This document shows, in pieces, positions 22,776 to 34,001 of a stretch of DNA of 64,000 nucleotides. The notes under the pieces were generated by a model. It had not been told where the DNA came from. It did no database searches and saw nothing but the letters and a program-made list of their open reading frames with translations. Origin of the DNA: Apoda limacodes (Eukaryota > Arthropoda > Insecta > Lepidoptera > Limacodidae); the NCBI GenBank assembly GCA_946406115.1, contig OX291549.1, forward strand, positions 21,103,901-21,167,900, given 5' to 3'. Position numbers and translations under genes: made by a program. The first letter of the stretch is position 1, and every line of letters starts with the position of its first letter.

Positions 22776-24539
22776 TAGTCATACAGAAAAAAACAACTAT
22801 ATACTACATTTCAAATGGCAGGGGAGATGCTATTTAGTCTACAATCGTAATCACTCTTACATTTATACTTATAAGCGCTTATAAGTTCATGATTACGGTC
22901 CATGATAAAGTCAGGTTTCCTATAAAAGATACTAACAAGTGTAACAGGAATCAGGAATTACTTGAAACCATTCGCACTTGTTACATGGGTTATAAGCACT
23001 AATAAGTAAATGACTTGGGTCCATTATGAGAATATGAGGTGCATAATGACATTTTGCAAGGGTAAAGTGACTCATTATAGATAGTACCTATAACTGCATT
23101 CATCGAGATCACTTTTTTCTATTATGCGATTATATGAGCATTATCTAATAGTATTATTATCCAAATAAGATAATATTTTTTTTGTTAAAGACATTATAAG
23201 GTTAATTACCCTTGACACGAAGGCTATAATCCAAAACATGTGTATTGAGGTTCTGCAAAACGCCTTTGTGGCTTTATATAACAGCCATTTTGGTTGTTAT
23301 TTCTTTATATATCAGCCATTTTGGTTGTTATTTCTTTTAAAATCGCCGTGCGTGGATTTCTCAAGTGAAAGAGTGGTTCCTATAAAAGGAAAGTTCAAAA
23401 AATCTATCAGGAAATGGTAAAACTACTAATTCTGCAGTGGACAAAGATTGTATCAAAGAAAGTAATGCGAGTTCCGCACAAAATTTGTAATTTAAATTAC
23501 GCAGAAAGTATGTTTTTTTAAAAAAATCTTCGATTGAAGTTGAAAATGATGTTGAAGACTAAACTTTAGATTTTGATAAAAATAGCAAATCAAGTAAAGA
23601 TATAAGAAAATCTCTAGAGACTGTGTGTAATAAGTGCTTATGGTCTGTTCTAAGAATGAATTTTATATCATAAATGTTAGGTCTAAATTGATGGCCCAAA
23701 GTATATCTAGTACTACTCTCTGTGTAGTACAATATTTTTGTTTACTAGCAAGTAATGTTATTGACGTATACGCTATAGAATGATTATCCTGACTTAAAAT
23801 TCCACCTTATGCTATATCCGATGCGTATGTCGTTATAACAAAAGTTTTGTTAAAGTCTGAAAAAGTACTTTCCTTAAGAGTTTTCGGAATGACCATAGCA
23901 TATGTCCGACAGCATAAGGTGTGTTAGGTACTAAAAAAAGCCATTTCAAGTATATACTACATTATAAGTTATCAAATTATAAGTTAGGTACTTTGTTGTT
24001 GTTGCTCGTTGAAGCGTTAATTTTGTGATAATCACTCCATACAACACATGTTTGTTTGTATGTATCTCTTTGGATTCGAAGCATGACTTTATTGAACTAA
24101 GTATTTCTATAGTGGTGTAACAACTTACTTCAAAATGCTAGATTTGATAAAGTGGCGATCAAGTTTAACCGTAGCTGATAAATTATTAATATCAAATACA
24201 TATATCAATATCAATCATTTAAATTTTAACTTTAAACTGCATACACTTCACAGAAAACATGCATTCCACATGTGAACGTAGGTACTTCATAAAATATCAG
24301 ACTAAAAACATAAAGTAACATTATCCGACAGGTTATTTAAAACAAATTCAGGACATTGAATCATTAAACGATTGAATAATGAATAAGTAAATGGACAAAC
24401 TTATAGCAGAATTGCTGATCGCGTTATGATCTTTGTTAATTCTGTTAAATAACTATACCTAGTTTTGTAGTAGAATATAGTTTTACACAACGACGTGAAT
24501 TGAATTTAGCGAGATTTCTATCAGATTGCTACAAGCAAA
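22776..24539. other. No gene seen
   Basis: Besides the direct duplication at 23282-23337, nothing is recognised. There is no partner exon for 22472-22775 on the downstream side, as expected if that block is terminal. Confidence 0.5.
23282..23337 (+). repeat. 31-bp direct duplication
   Basis: CAGCCATTTTGGTTGTTATT plus TCTTT occurs at 23282-23306 and again at 23313-23337, separated only by a short ATATAT piece. Confidence 0.9.
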
Positions 24540-24640
24540 AATCGGCTAAGTGCAAGTCGGACTCGCGCACGAAGGGTTCCGTACCGTTATCTATAAAAAA
24601 AAACACGTTTGTTGTATAGGAGCCCCCATTAAATATTTGA
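24540..24640 (+). repeat. Dispersed repeat, left part, cut by the LINE
   Basis: AATCGGCTAAGTGCAAGTCG, CGCGCACGAAGGGTTCCGTA and CACGTTTGTTGTATAGGAGC are the opening of the family whose right part is at 9243-9500. The match stops where the LINE leader starts. Confidence 0.65.
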
Positions 24641-24646
24641 TTTATT

Positions 24647-24721
24647 GTACTCGCTCGAATAAGCCATCCGAACAACTAAAGCAGGGCATAGCGAGTACTT
24701 GCTCGAATGAGCGGCCCGAAC
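24647..24721 (+). repeat. Imperfect 48-bp-offset direct repeat at the LINE 5' end
   Basis: Two units, 24647-24673 and 24695-24721, share the pattern GTAC(T)CGCTCGAAT-A/G-AGC...CCGAAC with about 80 percent identity. They lie at the start of the LINE leader. Tandem 5' units are known as promoter monomers in some LINEs; that role here is inference. Confidence 0.5.
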
Positions 24722-25229
24722 TGGGGAAGTACCTCCCTTACAGAAAACCGCGGCCATAATAACACTAACATTGAGTAGTGTTGTGTTCCTGGCGGTGAGT
24801 AAGGTTGCCAGAGCTCTTTGAGGATTCGCTGCGCGGACAGCGGAGGACCGGCGGTGCTTGTTGCTGTCATGCTCGGCGTAGACGCGGCGTGCTGGTTCGG
24901 CGGTCAGGGAGACCTGATGAAACGGCTGACCGCTGGCCGCCCGCAGGTTGAACGGGATCCCGAACCCAGGGATCACTTAATCTCCGCCCTGGGAGGCTGA
25001 TTCGCCAGCCTGTGTAAAGTATCTGAAGTGGTAGTCGTGCCGGAGAAGGAGACCGGAGTGGACCCGGCTACTACAACAGAGGGGGATCAGGGGCCCTTCC
25101 GCCCGCCGTGCCAGCAACCGTATCATCTGTGGCGAGCTTCGGCAGTCTTAGAACCGCACCTTTTGTCCTTTATGCTGTCTGTGCAGTGAATCCTCATCCT
25201 TAGTCTTAGTAACTTTTTTTATATATATA

Positions 25230-28196
25230 ATGGCCAGAAGACAGAAAAAGAAAAGAGTTTGCACAGCGGCTACTCCATTCACATATAATGTGGACTTTTG
25301 TAACATCAGGGGTATTCACGCAAATCTTAACGCAGTCCACCACCATCTCGAAACTGCGCAGCCGACCATTCTTTTTCTAACGGAGACGCAGATATCCTGC
25401 CCGGCCGACACATCATACCTTCACTATCCCGGCTACAAACTCGAACACAATTTTATGAGTCGTGCCGGTGTATGTATGTTCGTCCGGGGGGATATCTGCT
25501 GTCGCCGCCTTCATAGCCTTGAAGACAGGGACCTGTCGATATTGTGGGTGCGCGTAGATTACGGCGGCCACACTCGTATCTATGCGTGCCTATACAGGTC
25601 TCATAGCGGTGACACGGACGTAACTCGACTCTTCACGCACCTGAGTTTGACGACTGACAAAGTTCTAGAGCAATATCCCACAGCAGAACTAGTTATTTTG
25701 GGAGACTTTAACGCCCACCATCGCGAGTGGCTCAGTTCTCGAACCAATAACTATGCTGGGATATCTGCTCATGAATTTGCTCTGACCTATGGATTCTCTC
25801 AGCTGGTACTTTCTCCAACGAGAATACCAGATATAGAGGAACATACGAGCTCCTTACTGGACCTTCTGCTAACTACTCGTCTGGACGGGTACTCCGTCTC
25901 AGTGGATGCGCCTCTTGGCTCCTCAGACCACTGTCTCGTTCGGACTCAAGTGTCATGCACACAACCCGATCCTTCTGGGCCAACTAATTGGCGTCGTGTG
26001 TGGCACTATAAGTCGGCAGACTGGGATGGATTGCGAGAATTTTACGCATCGTACCCGTGGAGGCAGATCTGCTTTAACTCAGAAGATCCTGACGTCTGCG
26101 CAGCCGCAGTCACTGAGACAATCCTTGCTGGTATGGAATGCTGTATTCCTAACCCGCGAGTAGCTGCCGGCGTCAAAAAACGACCGTGGTTTAATAGGTC
26201 TTGCAGAAAAGCTAAAATTCTTAAGCAAAATGCATATGAGGCTTGGACCACGGCTCGTTTTAATAAGGATCCGAATATTTCTGAGTTAAAACGCAAATTA
26301 AATGCTGCCTCGAGGTTCAGTAAGAAAGCAACTACCAGAGCAAAATTCCAATTCATCGGCAAAATAGGTGGGCGACTTGCGAGCTATCCTTCTGGGAGTC
26401 GTGCTTTCTGGTCGCTTGCCAAAGCTACCGAAGGGAACTTCTGCCAGTCGTCGTTACCACCACTGCGAAAGACCGATGGTGACTTGGCCCATAGTGCTAA
26501 AGAGAAAGCCGATCTACTGGGCAGTCTCTTTGCCTCGAACTCGAATATGAACGATGAAGGCGCTGTACCACCTACTATACCGTGGTGCGGTAAGACCATG
26601 CCGGAAATCTCCATAACGCAGCGGGAGGTCAGGCGGGCGTTGCTTTCTCTAGACGTTCATAAGTCGAGTGGGCCAGACGGTATACCAGCAGTGGTACTGA
26701 AGCAGTGTGCTCCTGAGTTATGTCCTGTACTCACGCGCCTCTTCGCGCTTTCCTACCATACTAGGCAATTTCCGTCTTCATGGAAGACTGCGAATGTGCA
26801 CCCGGTGCCCAAAAAGGGCGATAGATCAGATCCATCGAATTACAGGCCTATCGCTATTACCTCTCTCCTCTCTAAGGTGATGGAGCGTGTGATCAACACA
26901 CAGCTTCTAAGATACCTAGAAGTACACGATCTGGTCAGTGACCGTCAATATGGCTTTCGCCACGGTCGCTCGACTGGTGACCTTCTAGTGTATCTCACAC
27001 ACCGATGGGCATTAGCCATTGAGAGTCAGGGGGAGGCATTGGCATGTAGCCTGGACATAGCGAAGGCGTTCGATCGGGTCTGGCACCGCGGTCTTCTATC
27101 GAAGTTGCCATCTTACGGAGTGCCCGAGGGTTTGTGCAAATGGGTGGCTAGCTTTTTGTCCGGCAGACGCATACGAACCGTAGTTGACGGTAGTTGCTCT
27201 GATAGCATGGACATTAATGCTGGTGTCCCGCAAGGCTCTGTGCTGTCTCCTACGTTGTTTCTACTGCATATCAATGACATGTTGGACATCAACAACATAC
27301 ATTGCTATGCAGATGACAGTACAGGAGACGCTTTTTACACGGGTCGTGCAAACATCCCTCGTTCCGTTGTGGAGGAAAACCGCGGAGAACTTGTGTCTCA
27401 AATCGAGACCACACTGTTCCAGGTCTCTGACTGGAGACGGGTAAACTTGGTACGATTCAACCCTACAAAGACACAAGTGTGCGCGTTCACCGCTAAGAAA
27501 ACTCCATTCACTGTGGTCCTACAATTCCAGAACACTCCCCTCTCCATCTCCAAGAGCATTGGGATCCTTGGTGTCGACATCTCCAGCGACGTTCAGTTCC
27601 GAGATCATTTACAAGATAAGGTGAAGCTGGCGTCCAAAAAACTTGGTGTACTCAACAGAGCGAAGCAGTACTTCACGTCGGGGCAAAGGTTGTTACTCTA
27701 CAAGTCGCAAGTTCGGCCCCATATGGAGTACTGCTGCCATCTCTGGGCAGGTGCACCCGGATACCAGCTTGGCCCTTTTGACTCGGTTCAACGACGGGCT
27801 GTGAGAATTGTCGACGATTCCAAACTCACTTGCGGTATCGAGCCCTTAAGTCTGAGGAGAGACTTTGCCTCACTGTGTGTGTTCTACCGCTTGTACAATG
27901 GGTTGTGTTCTGAGGAATTGTTCGAAATGATGCCCACGGCTACTTTCTACCATCGCACCGCTCGCCATCGGCAGGGAATTCATTCTCACACTTTAGAACC
28001 TAAATGGTCGCGTACAGTGCGGTTTCAGAGAAACTTCCTCCCGCGAACGCTTAAGTTGTGGAATGAGCTCCCTGCCAAGGTTTTCTGCAAGGACTACAGT
28101 ATGGAGTTCTTCAAGAAAGAAGTTATTAGATTTCTGAAGGGTCGGCAACGCGCAAGTGATACCCCTGGTGTTGCAAGCGTCCATAGGCTACGGTGA
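25230..28196 (+). CDS. LINE ORF: endonuclease plus reverse transcriptase, intact
   Basis: A 988-codon uninterrupted ORF. The N-terminal third is an apurinic-type endonuclease: TET (51-53), GDFNAHH (158-164) and SSDHCLV (231-237, the D-H catalytic pair). The reverse transcriptase follows with GPDGIP (481-486), SNYRPIAITSLLSKV (536-550), LDIAKAFDRVWH (608-619, first catalytic Asp), GVPQGSVLSP (665-674) and YADD (693-696, catalytic). The tail holds conserved ...LPRTLKLWNELPAKVF. The domain order is that of the jockey/CR1 group of non-LTR retrotransposons, which nick the target DNA and prime reverse transcription there. I cannot fix the clade. No gag-like ORF1 with zinc knuckles is visible upstream. 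All catalytic motifs are present, so the element could be active or very young. Start ATG chosen as the first in the open frame. Confidence 0.93.
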   Translation: MARRQKKKRVCTAATPFTYNVDFCNIRGIHANLNAVHHHLETAQPTILFLTETQISCPADTSYLHYPGYKLEHNFMSRAGVCMFVRGDICCRRLHSLEDRDLSILWVRVDYGGHTRIYACLYRSHSGDTDVTRLFTHLSLTTDKVLEQYPTAELVILGDFNAHHREWLSSRTNNYAGISAHEFALTYGFSQLVLSPTRIPDIEEHTSSLLDLLLTTRLDGYSVSVDAPLGSSDHCLVRTQVSCTQPDPSGPTNWRRVWHYKSADWDGLREFYASYPWRQICFNSEDPDVCAAAVTETILAGMECCIPNPRVAAGVKKRPWFNRSCRKAKILKQNAYEAWTTARFNKDPNISELKRKLNAASRFSKKATTRAKFQFIGKIGGRLASYPSGSRAFWSLAKATEGNFCQSSLPPLRKTDGDLAHSAKEKADLLGSLFASNSNMNDEGAVPPTIPWCGKTMPEISITQREVRRALLSLDVHKSSGPDGIPAVVLKQCAPELCPVLTRLFALSYHTRQFPSSWKTANVHPVPKKGDRSDPSNYRPIAITSLLSKVMERVINTQLLRYLEVHDLVSDRQYGFRHGRSTGDLLVYLTHRWALAIESQGEALACSLDIAKAFDRVWHRGLLSKLPSYGVPEGLCKWVASFLSGRRIRTVVDGSCSDSMDINAGVPQGSVLSPTLFLLHINDMLDINNIHCYADDSTGDAFYTGRANIPRSVVEENRGELVSQIETTLFQVSDWRRVNLVRFNPTKTQVCAFTAKKTPFTVVLQFQNTPLSISKSIGILGVDISSDVQFRDHLQDKVKLASKKLGVLNRAKQYFTSGQRLLLYKSQVRPHMEYCCHLWAGAPGYQLGPFDSVQRRAVRIVDDSKLTCGIEPLSLRRDFASLCVFYRLYNGLCSEELFEMMPTATFYHRTARHRQGIHSHTLEPKWSRTVRFQRNFLPRTLKLWNELPAKVFCKDYSMEFFKKEVIRFLKGRQRASDTPGVASVHRLR

Positions 28197-28220
28197 CCGC
28201 TTACCTTCAGGCGGGCCGTA
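28189..28220 (+). promoter_or_regulatory. Hairpin at the LINE 3' end, spanning the stop codon
   Basis: TACGG (28189-28193) pairs with CCGTA (28216-28220) and CCGC (28197-28200) with GCGG (28211-28214), leaving a 10-base loop. The ORF stop TGA (28194-28196) sits in the internal loop. Equivalent structures occur at 58310-58341, 14561-14592, 21375-21410 and, on the minus strand, 21629-21660, where the outer pair changes compensatorily from U-A to C-G. LINE 3' hairpins commonly serve as the reverse-transcriptase recognition site; that role is inferred here. Confidence 0.6.
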
Positions 28221-28474
28221 AGCTTGTTTGCCACCCTAGTGGTATAAAAAAAAAAAAAAAAAAAAAAAAAAACTATATAATTTAATATTCTGTAAATATT
28301 TGTCGCAAAACACATGTATCTATTAAATGCTAGTGGATTATTGACCTATTGGATTATTGATTGAATAACCAAAGTTTTTATGAATGAATTAAATATATGG
28401 AATCAACAAATACTCCAGTTATTCAAAAATTTACAGGTATTTTATGAATAAAAAAAGTTAAATGAGTAAGGAAG

Positions 28475-28960
28475 TTAACCCAAGACCGGTGTGGTGTCCA
28501 GGAAGTTCCTTGTTTTGAGCGCTGAGTGCGCGGGCGCGTTGTCATGGTGGAGCAGTACCCCGCAGAGCCCGGTGTTTGGGCGCTTGTTGCTCATTGCAGA
28601 CAAAACTTCTGGCAGGCATTTTGTGGTATACCATTCGGCGTTGATGCTGCTTTGGTGTCGTAATGGAATTGAAACCAGATACCCCGTCAATGTGAAGAAA
28701 CTAGCGATCAAAATTTTCCCTACGCTTCTCGATCGTTTCATTTTCGTAGGCGTTGGTTCGTTTTGAAACAGCCAAACTGTTGTTTATCACATAAAGTAAG
28801 GCGACGCGCTTGAACTCGCTATGCCAACGGTAGATGGTTGCTTTGAAGGTCCTTCATCCATAAAAGCCATTTGAAGTCGATCAAATGATTCATCAGGTTT
28901 TAGGCCACATATATGCACGAAAATGTTCTCGATGCCGTTCCATTTTTAAATGAGAGACGA
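28475..28960 (-). pseudogene. Second mariner transposase remnant, minus strand
   Basis: On the minus strand an N-terminal piece (CGLKPDESFDRLQMAF, EGPSKATIYRWHSEFKR) is followed closely by the C-terminal half (KRSRSVGKILIASFF, INAEWYTTKCLPEVL, LLHHDNAPAHS). The second catalytic aspartate block HHDNAPAH is kept. The segment between the helix-turn-helix and the RSRSVGK block, with the first aspartate, is missing. It belongs to a different mariner lineage from the copy at 15706. Terminal repeats were not identified. Confidence 0.85.
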
Positions 28961-29599
28961 TAAATTTATTTGGCTCTCAAAAAATGTAGAGTGAAATTCG
29001 TTATTCGAACAATGGTATTTTTAATTTTAAATAACCAAATTTTTTTAAATAATTACAAGTGGCCAGTGCCTTATGCATAAAAACTTTTTCGCAAAACTTT
29101 CTGCGTGGCCTGGCATATTAACAGTATAAGTACTTACTTGACATTCTATATATAATGTAGGTATCTTTACGACTATAAGTACATACAACAGTTATGTTAT
29201 TGACTTTAATACCTACATATTTACAGTCATAACCACAATAAGAATAAAATTGGCAGGTGGGTTTAGGTGACTCGGAGCAATTCAACAGCTTTGCGGTTAT
29301 GATCAATAAATAGTAGGACATGTACTCGCATGAGTACGTGCTAAACCAGAGGTATTATGTACTAATGTAAACCATTATGTGTTAAAATGGCGTGTCCGTT
29401 ACATACACTAGACTTATAAGTTATGAAAATACAAAATAGTATTTACTTTAGTACTATTTCAACATCTACCTACGTACATTGTACATACATAGGCACTAGA
29501 AATTGTGCCGCATATTGCAATTATTCTAACTTTTATATCTTTAAAAGCTCTACTATCTACTGAAGATATTTTTGTCAAACTAAGTTTAGTACCTGGTGA

Positions 29600-29993
29600 C
29601 CAAGCGTTGCTCGTTTTTTTTTTTCATCGCCATCTATTGTCAAGTAGCTTTAGTGGTGCTTAATAACGCAGTTTATTGTCAAGTAGGTTTAGTGGTGCTT
29701 AACAACGCAATCTATTGTCAAGTAGGTCTACTGTTGCTGTGTCGGTAAAAATAATAGTATTACCACTCACCAATAGATGTCAGGAAGAGTCATATTTTTC
29801 AGTTCATCATTACCTGAAAACACGGATAAAGCTACTTTTTCTAAAAATGAAACCTAGCTAGATCGATTTATCGCCCCCGAAACCAGCTGCATGCTAAATT
29901 TCATGAAAATCGTTGGAGCCGTCTCAAAGTTTCAGATTATATACATATATGTAAATATAAATATATACAAGAATTGCTCGTTTAAAGGTATTA
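29600..29993 (+). repeat. Dispersed repeat with AT-rich tail, plus orientation
   Basis: It is the inverse of 12096-12375, sharing TCAGGAAGAGTCATA, CCTAGCTAGATCGATTTATC and GAATTGCTCGTTTAAAGGTA. It begins with an expanded tandem array (29633-29749). Confidence 0.7.
29633..29749 (+). repeat. 39-bp tandem repeat, three copies
   Basis: Units starting TCTATTGTCAAGTAGSTTTA at 29633, 29672 and 29711 have an exact 39-bp period. The related repeat at 42890-43015 has two units with a 28-bp period, and 12096-12375 has one. Confidence 0.85.
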
Positions 29994-30102
29994 GACAGAT
30001 AGATAACCTTAAATATCTACACATACCTAATTTGCTATTCAATATGCGTTATTGTTATATCATATACGGCAGTATAATGGCAATTGATAAGCGAAATATA
30101 GG

Positions 30103-30226
30103 TTTAGTTCGCGCTTTGTAAGTTAAACTAAAATGGCGGCCGTCTGCGCAGGTACAGTACGTACAAATGTACTAACGAACCAAAAATGTGTTATTGCGCA
30201 GGTTTAACTTACGTGTCGCGATTAAT
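30103..30226. repeat. Palindromic element with inverted GTAAGTTAAAC arms
   Basis: GTAAGTTAAAC (30118-30128) is inverted exactly at 30202-30212, and an outer CGCG pair (30110-30113, 30217-30220 approx.) extends the arms. The interior holds its own palindrome around GTACAGTACGTACAAATGTAC's core. Possibly a MITE; no clear target duplication. Confidence 0.45.
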
Positions 30227-32264
30227 ACATGCAATCTTAAATATTAGTAATATTGTAATAAGAATCAAGTTCAAATATTGAGCTAAGTGCTGTCCCTGAA
30301 GTCGAATGAAATAATATGTATGATACCCATCGTAAAAAATATTTTTAATAAGTATACAGTTCATAGTTTTAGCAGTTACAGCAAGGCTTCTTTTATTATG
30401 ACTACTGAGTCAATAAACTCAAATATGTGTTTATATTTTGAAAACGGTTCTTGAATTCGACATAAATAATGCTGCTATTATTAAAAATAACGGCAATATA
30501 AGGTTGATTCTGTTTCATCTTTAGAATCATTAAAACTCACAGTCCAACCAACACGGCCGGTGTAACAAGTGGGTGAACAGAAAATTTTTTAGCCACATTA
30601 ACAGGGGTCTATTATAAAACGCACTCATAGACCAAAGATAGATCTCGTAGGCCAAAATTCGTATGTAATCAATCAAATAAATAGGAATTCTCCTATTTTT
30701 GCTTCCATAATAAATATAAATGAAAATCCAAAGGAAATAAAGAAAAACATCTTCAAGCATGTCTTCGAGCACCTCTACATGCTCATATAAAGGATCTGGC
30801 ACCGCTCTAGGCTAGATCTGTTGACCGAAAAAAGAAAAGAATGACACCGCCTTTAAACTCTCACTTAAAAGTTACAAATAAACATTGTAACATTGACCAA
30901 AATGTTTTCTTTTCCCTTAAGTCGTGTAGCAAAAAAATGCAGCAAAGATACGAGACAAAATAGACGAAATAGGCTGCCCACATCATTTGTTAAAGACTCG
31001 ACTGGAGATAGAGTGGAGACACTGGAGACTGTGGATTGACCACAGAAATGTAATATTTACAAGCCGATTAGACTAATTGATAATCTGGTAAATTTCGTGA
31101 AGATAACAGATGAGCACGAGAAGATAAACAAAAGACTTTGAAGTGCATTGAAAGAGTAGAGAAGTTATGGGGTGGAAAGATAGCAAAAAAAGTTGAATTG
31201 TTAGTATGAAAGTCACATATGTTGTCGCAGGATTGATTACCAGTAGGCGAAATATGATTTAGACTGGATACCGCAATATTATATAGTAAAATCTGGGATA
31301 ACCCTTTACTAGATTGATAGCTAATCTGAAAAAAAGGTGATGACAGCAAGATGAGGGAAGATAAGGACTGGATAAAGTAAAGAGCATTAGAGAAGGCTAT
31401 TTGACTGCTATGGATGTCTATAGTCTGACTATGATAAAGTACTCTATCACCGTAGTATCATGAGATGTATTGCATGAGCACAACAGTACATGCCTCTGTA
31501 AGACCCCTACATATATTTCAGTGCGTGGCACGTTTCCTAAGATTGCGTGCCGGTAATTAAACACATATATTAAAAACATCTTTGAACACAGTTATTAAGT
31601 GCATGGTTTAGGAACGTATACGTTAACAACTAAGAATTTACTGTTCTAGCGGTGCGCAATTGTTTTAAACAATTACAGAGATGCCAATTAGATAAAAATT
31701 TACGTACGTTTGTTGGTAGGTTTATAAAATATGATACTTACAAACTTAAGCAGCCTCGTGAAATTCCAATTGATTTAATTTATTATTTGGAATTGAAAAT
31801 AAACTAAATTAGTCACAAATAACACAGCTTAGGTCTGTGACTAACTAATGACTTCTCAGTATAAAGTACTCTTAGCTCTCCTCCTCTATATTCCTCCATG
31901 ACATTTTATAGACTTTCTTCTTTTACTGTTTTACTCTTTTATCTTTGTTATTTATGTACAATAAAGAATATATTGCATTACATTTCAATATGTTTTTCTT
32001 TCTTTTCATAAATTACAACGTTTTTGATATTTAAAAATACAAAACCTATGCAAAGAATTATTAAACTTCCTCACCGGAATCACTTAGAATATCAGTCAAA
32101 CGCATAAATAAGTGTCGTACAGGCACTGACTCTGGAAAAATATCTAAATTTTATTAAAACTTGGGTAAGATATTATTACAGAAATAAATTTTTATGCTGT
32201 AATATATTTTTATACTAATTTATGTATTCTTCCAAACCTACGGAACAGAAATATCAGTATAAAG
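30227..32264. other. No gene seen
   Basis: Minus frames at 30530-30802 (starting MPDPLYEHVEVLEDMLEDVF) and 31068-31349 are open for about 90 codons but unrecognised. The first has an acidic start and could be a transposon-derived exon. Confidence 0.45.
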
Positions 32265-32470
32265 TGGACCAGCTTTTGCCTGCGGTTTTACCAGCCGATA
32301 AATTCGGTTATCGGTGTAGGATATCAACAGCAATTATACAAAAAAAACCGACTCTCACTTGACGTTTTCAAGTTGTCTATGGTGCTTTCCTAGGACTCAA
32401 ACTATCTCCATACCAAATTTCATCTAAGTCTGTACAGCTATTTAAGCGTAAAGAGGTAACAGACATACTT
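32265..32470 (+). repeat. Dispersed 'GGTTATCGGTGTAGGAT' repeat
   Basis: CAGCTTTTGCCTGCGGTTTT, TTCGGTTATCGGTGTAGGAT and CTCCATACCAAATTTCATC mark the second type of the GCCCGCGG-like repeats. Confidence 0.65.
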
Positions 32471-34001
32471 ATTCTTATTCCTGCATTTTCCGTTTCTCGA
32501 GTATTGCTCCCGGTTTTAGTAAGCAAAAATTTGAACGAAATCCTAAAATCAATTGCTATTCACGCTTTTTACAACGCTTATCATAAATTGTATTGCTGTA
32601 TAATAGTTAAAACGCTTTTTGCTTCGTCATGTTGCTTATTTTCTACTTTTTAGTTCTTTTTTTTAGCGTAGTTTTATATTTCTTTTAAAGATCTCTTTCC
32701 CAACTACTTTTTAAACTCTTTTCAACTACAGCAAGCTACTTAATCAGGCCAAGTAGCATGCAATGCCTGATTATTGTTGCTTATTTTTTTTTATGTGATT
32801 TCAGATCCTAAGTAAGTTGCACTGGTTCATTTACGGATTTGCCCATCACATATTAAGATTACATTATTAGCCGTATAGTGACTTATGTAAACTTAAGTGT
32901 ACAAACGCAAAGAACATAGTATAGATTGCTCAAGTGTACTTTGGTTTGTAGTAATTACTTTATGTTTACAGAATCTAATTACTTATAACTTATCTATTTA
33001 GTAATAAACAACAATCTGTGCATTAAGTAATCGATGGTTATTTCGTTCAAGTACACATATTTATCTGTGTTTGTACTCAATATTCTGTGTTAAAATTACT
33101 TTTCAGATGACTGTTTCAATTGACAAATAGATTAACACATAAATAAAGTACGCCCTTGTAATACTCAATACAATCTTTGTTTCTTTGTCTTCTTTTAACC
33201 TTTTAACTTTTTGTTTTTATTTCACAAACAAAAAAACAGAACAATGTGAAATGTAATTCTTACAGTGACAGATTAAGACAAGATATTTAGCAGTATTATT
33301 TTATTTAGCAGTTCACACCTCCATGTGCCTATGCTAAACAAAATTTTCACGTCGAGTACTAGAGATTGAGGCAGTTCGTTTTTCAGTCCAAAGTTAGCCT
33401 ACATGTTAATACTAATGTAATACGCAACAATTTGCAATTAATCATTTAAATACAAATACAAACGTATATCAATGCAAAACGTTTGCAATTCACGCCTGTC
33501 TGACACGGCAGTCGAAACACAGCCAAGTTATGTATAGCACAGGCAGCGCAAAGATGAAATTAAATGTAAGGTTGCGAACGCATTGCCGGTGGCTTTCTAA
33601 GCGCCTATCGTGTAGATAGTGGCCAGGCAACACCTTCAAAGAAATCAACATTAGAGTATAGCTACAGGTCAGGCAACTAGGTACCAAGCGATTAGCCAGA
33701 TTATCCACCTCCAGTGCGGCAATTATGTTGTCCTAGCGGCTCACCAGAGGCCTATTCTCTGATGCAAAGTAGCAAATCTGCACTTTTAATTCTTTATACG
33801 CTTTATATATCTACGCAAAGTGAAGAGTTAACAAATTTATATTTTAAAAGATTATTGAAATCCAAAACTGACAGAAGTTTATTTACCGAGTAAATAGATT
33901 GCAAAGACTTTCGAGGAATAGGCCTCCGCAGTGTGTGTCGTATGCCCAGTGCGGACGCGCTCTTAGGCTATGTTGTACTATAACTAGATGGCGATTTTTT
34001 T
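32471..34001. other. No gene seen
   Basis: Contains the inverted pair at 33747/33926 and an unrecognised 72-codon minus frame at 33490-33708. Confidence 0.5.
33747..33926. repeat. Inverted pair GAGGCCTATTC, 160 bp apart
   Basis: GAGGCCTATTC at 33747-33757 is exactly inverted at 33916-33926. Similarity outside the 11 bp is weak. It may be the ends of a small MITE. Confidence 0.35.

Larger units (their letters stand above)
24641..28272 (+). mobile_element. Full or near-full-length non-LTR retrotransposon (jockey/CR1 group)
   Basis: The element comprises a GC-rich leader (about 24640-25229), the 988-codon ORF, a short 3' UTR and a poly(A) tract (28246-28272). The leader holds no ORF I trust. 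It begins beside a truncated dispersed repeat (24540-24640), so the 5' boundary is approximate. It also carries an imperfect direct duplication (24647-24673 and 24695-24721). The leader and ORF are far richer in GC than the flanks. Nine or so shorter copies of the same family occur in this window, nearly all 5'-truncated, as expected for target-primed reverse transcription. I could not identify a confident target-site duplication. Confidence 0.85.

Noticed and set aside
28246..28272. Poly(A) run as a processed-transcript tail of a host gene
   Set aside because: It follows the LINE's own conserved 3' end, so it is the retrotransposon tail.
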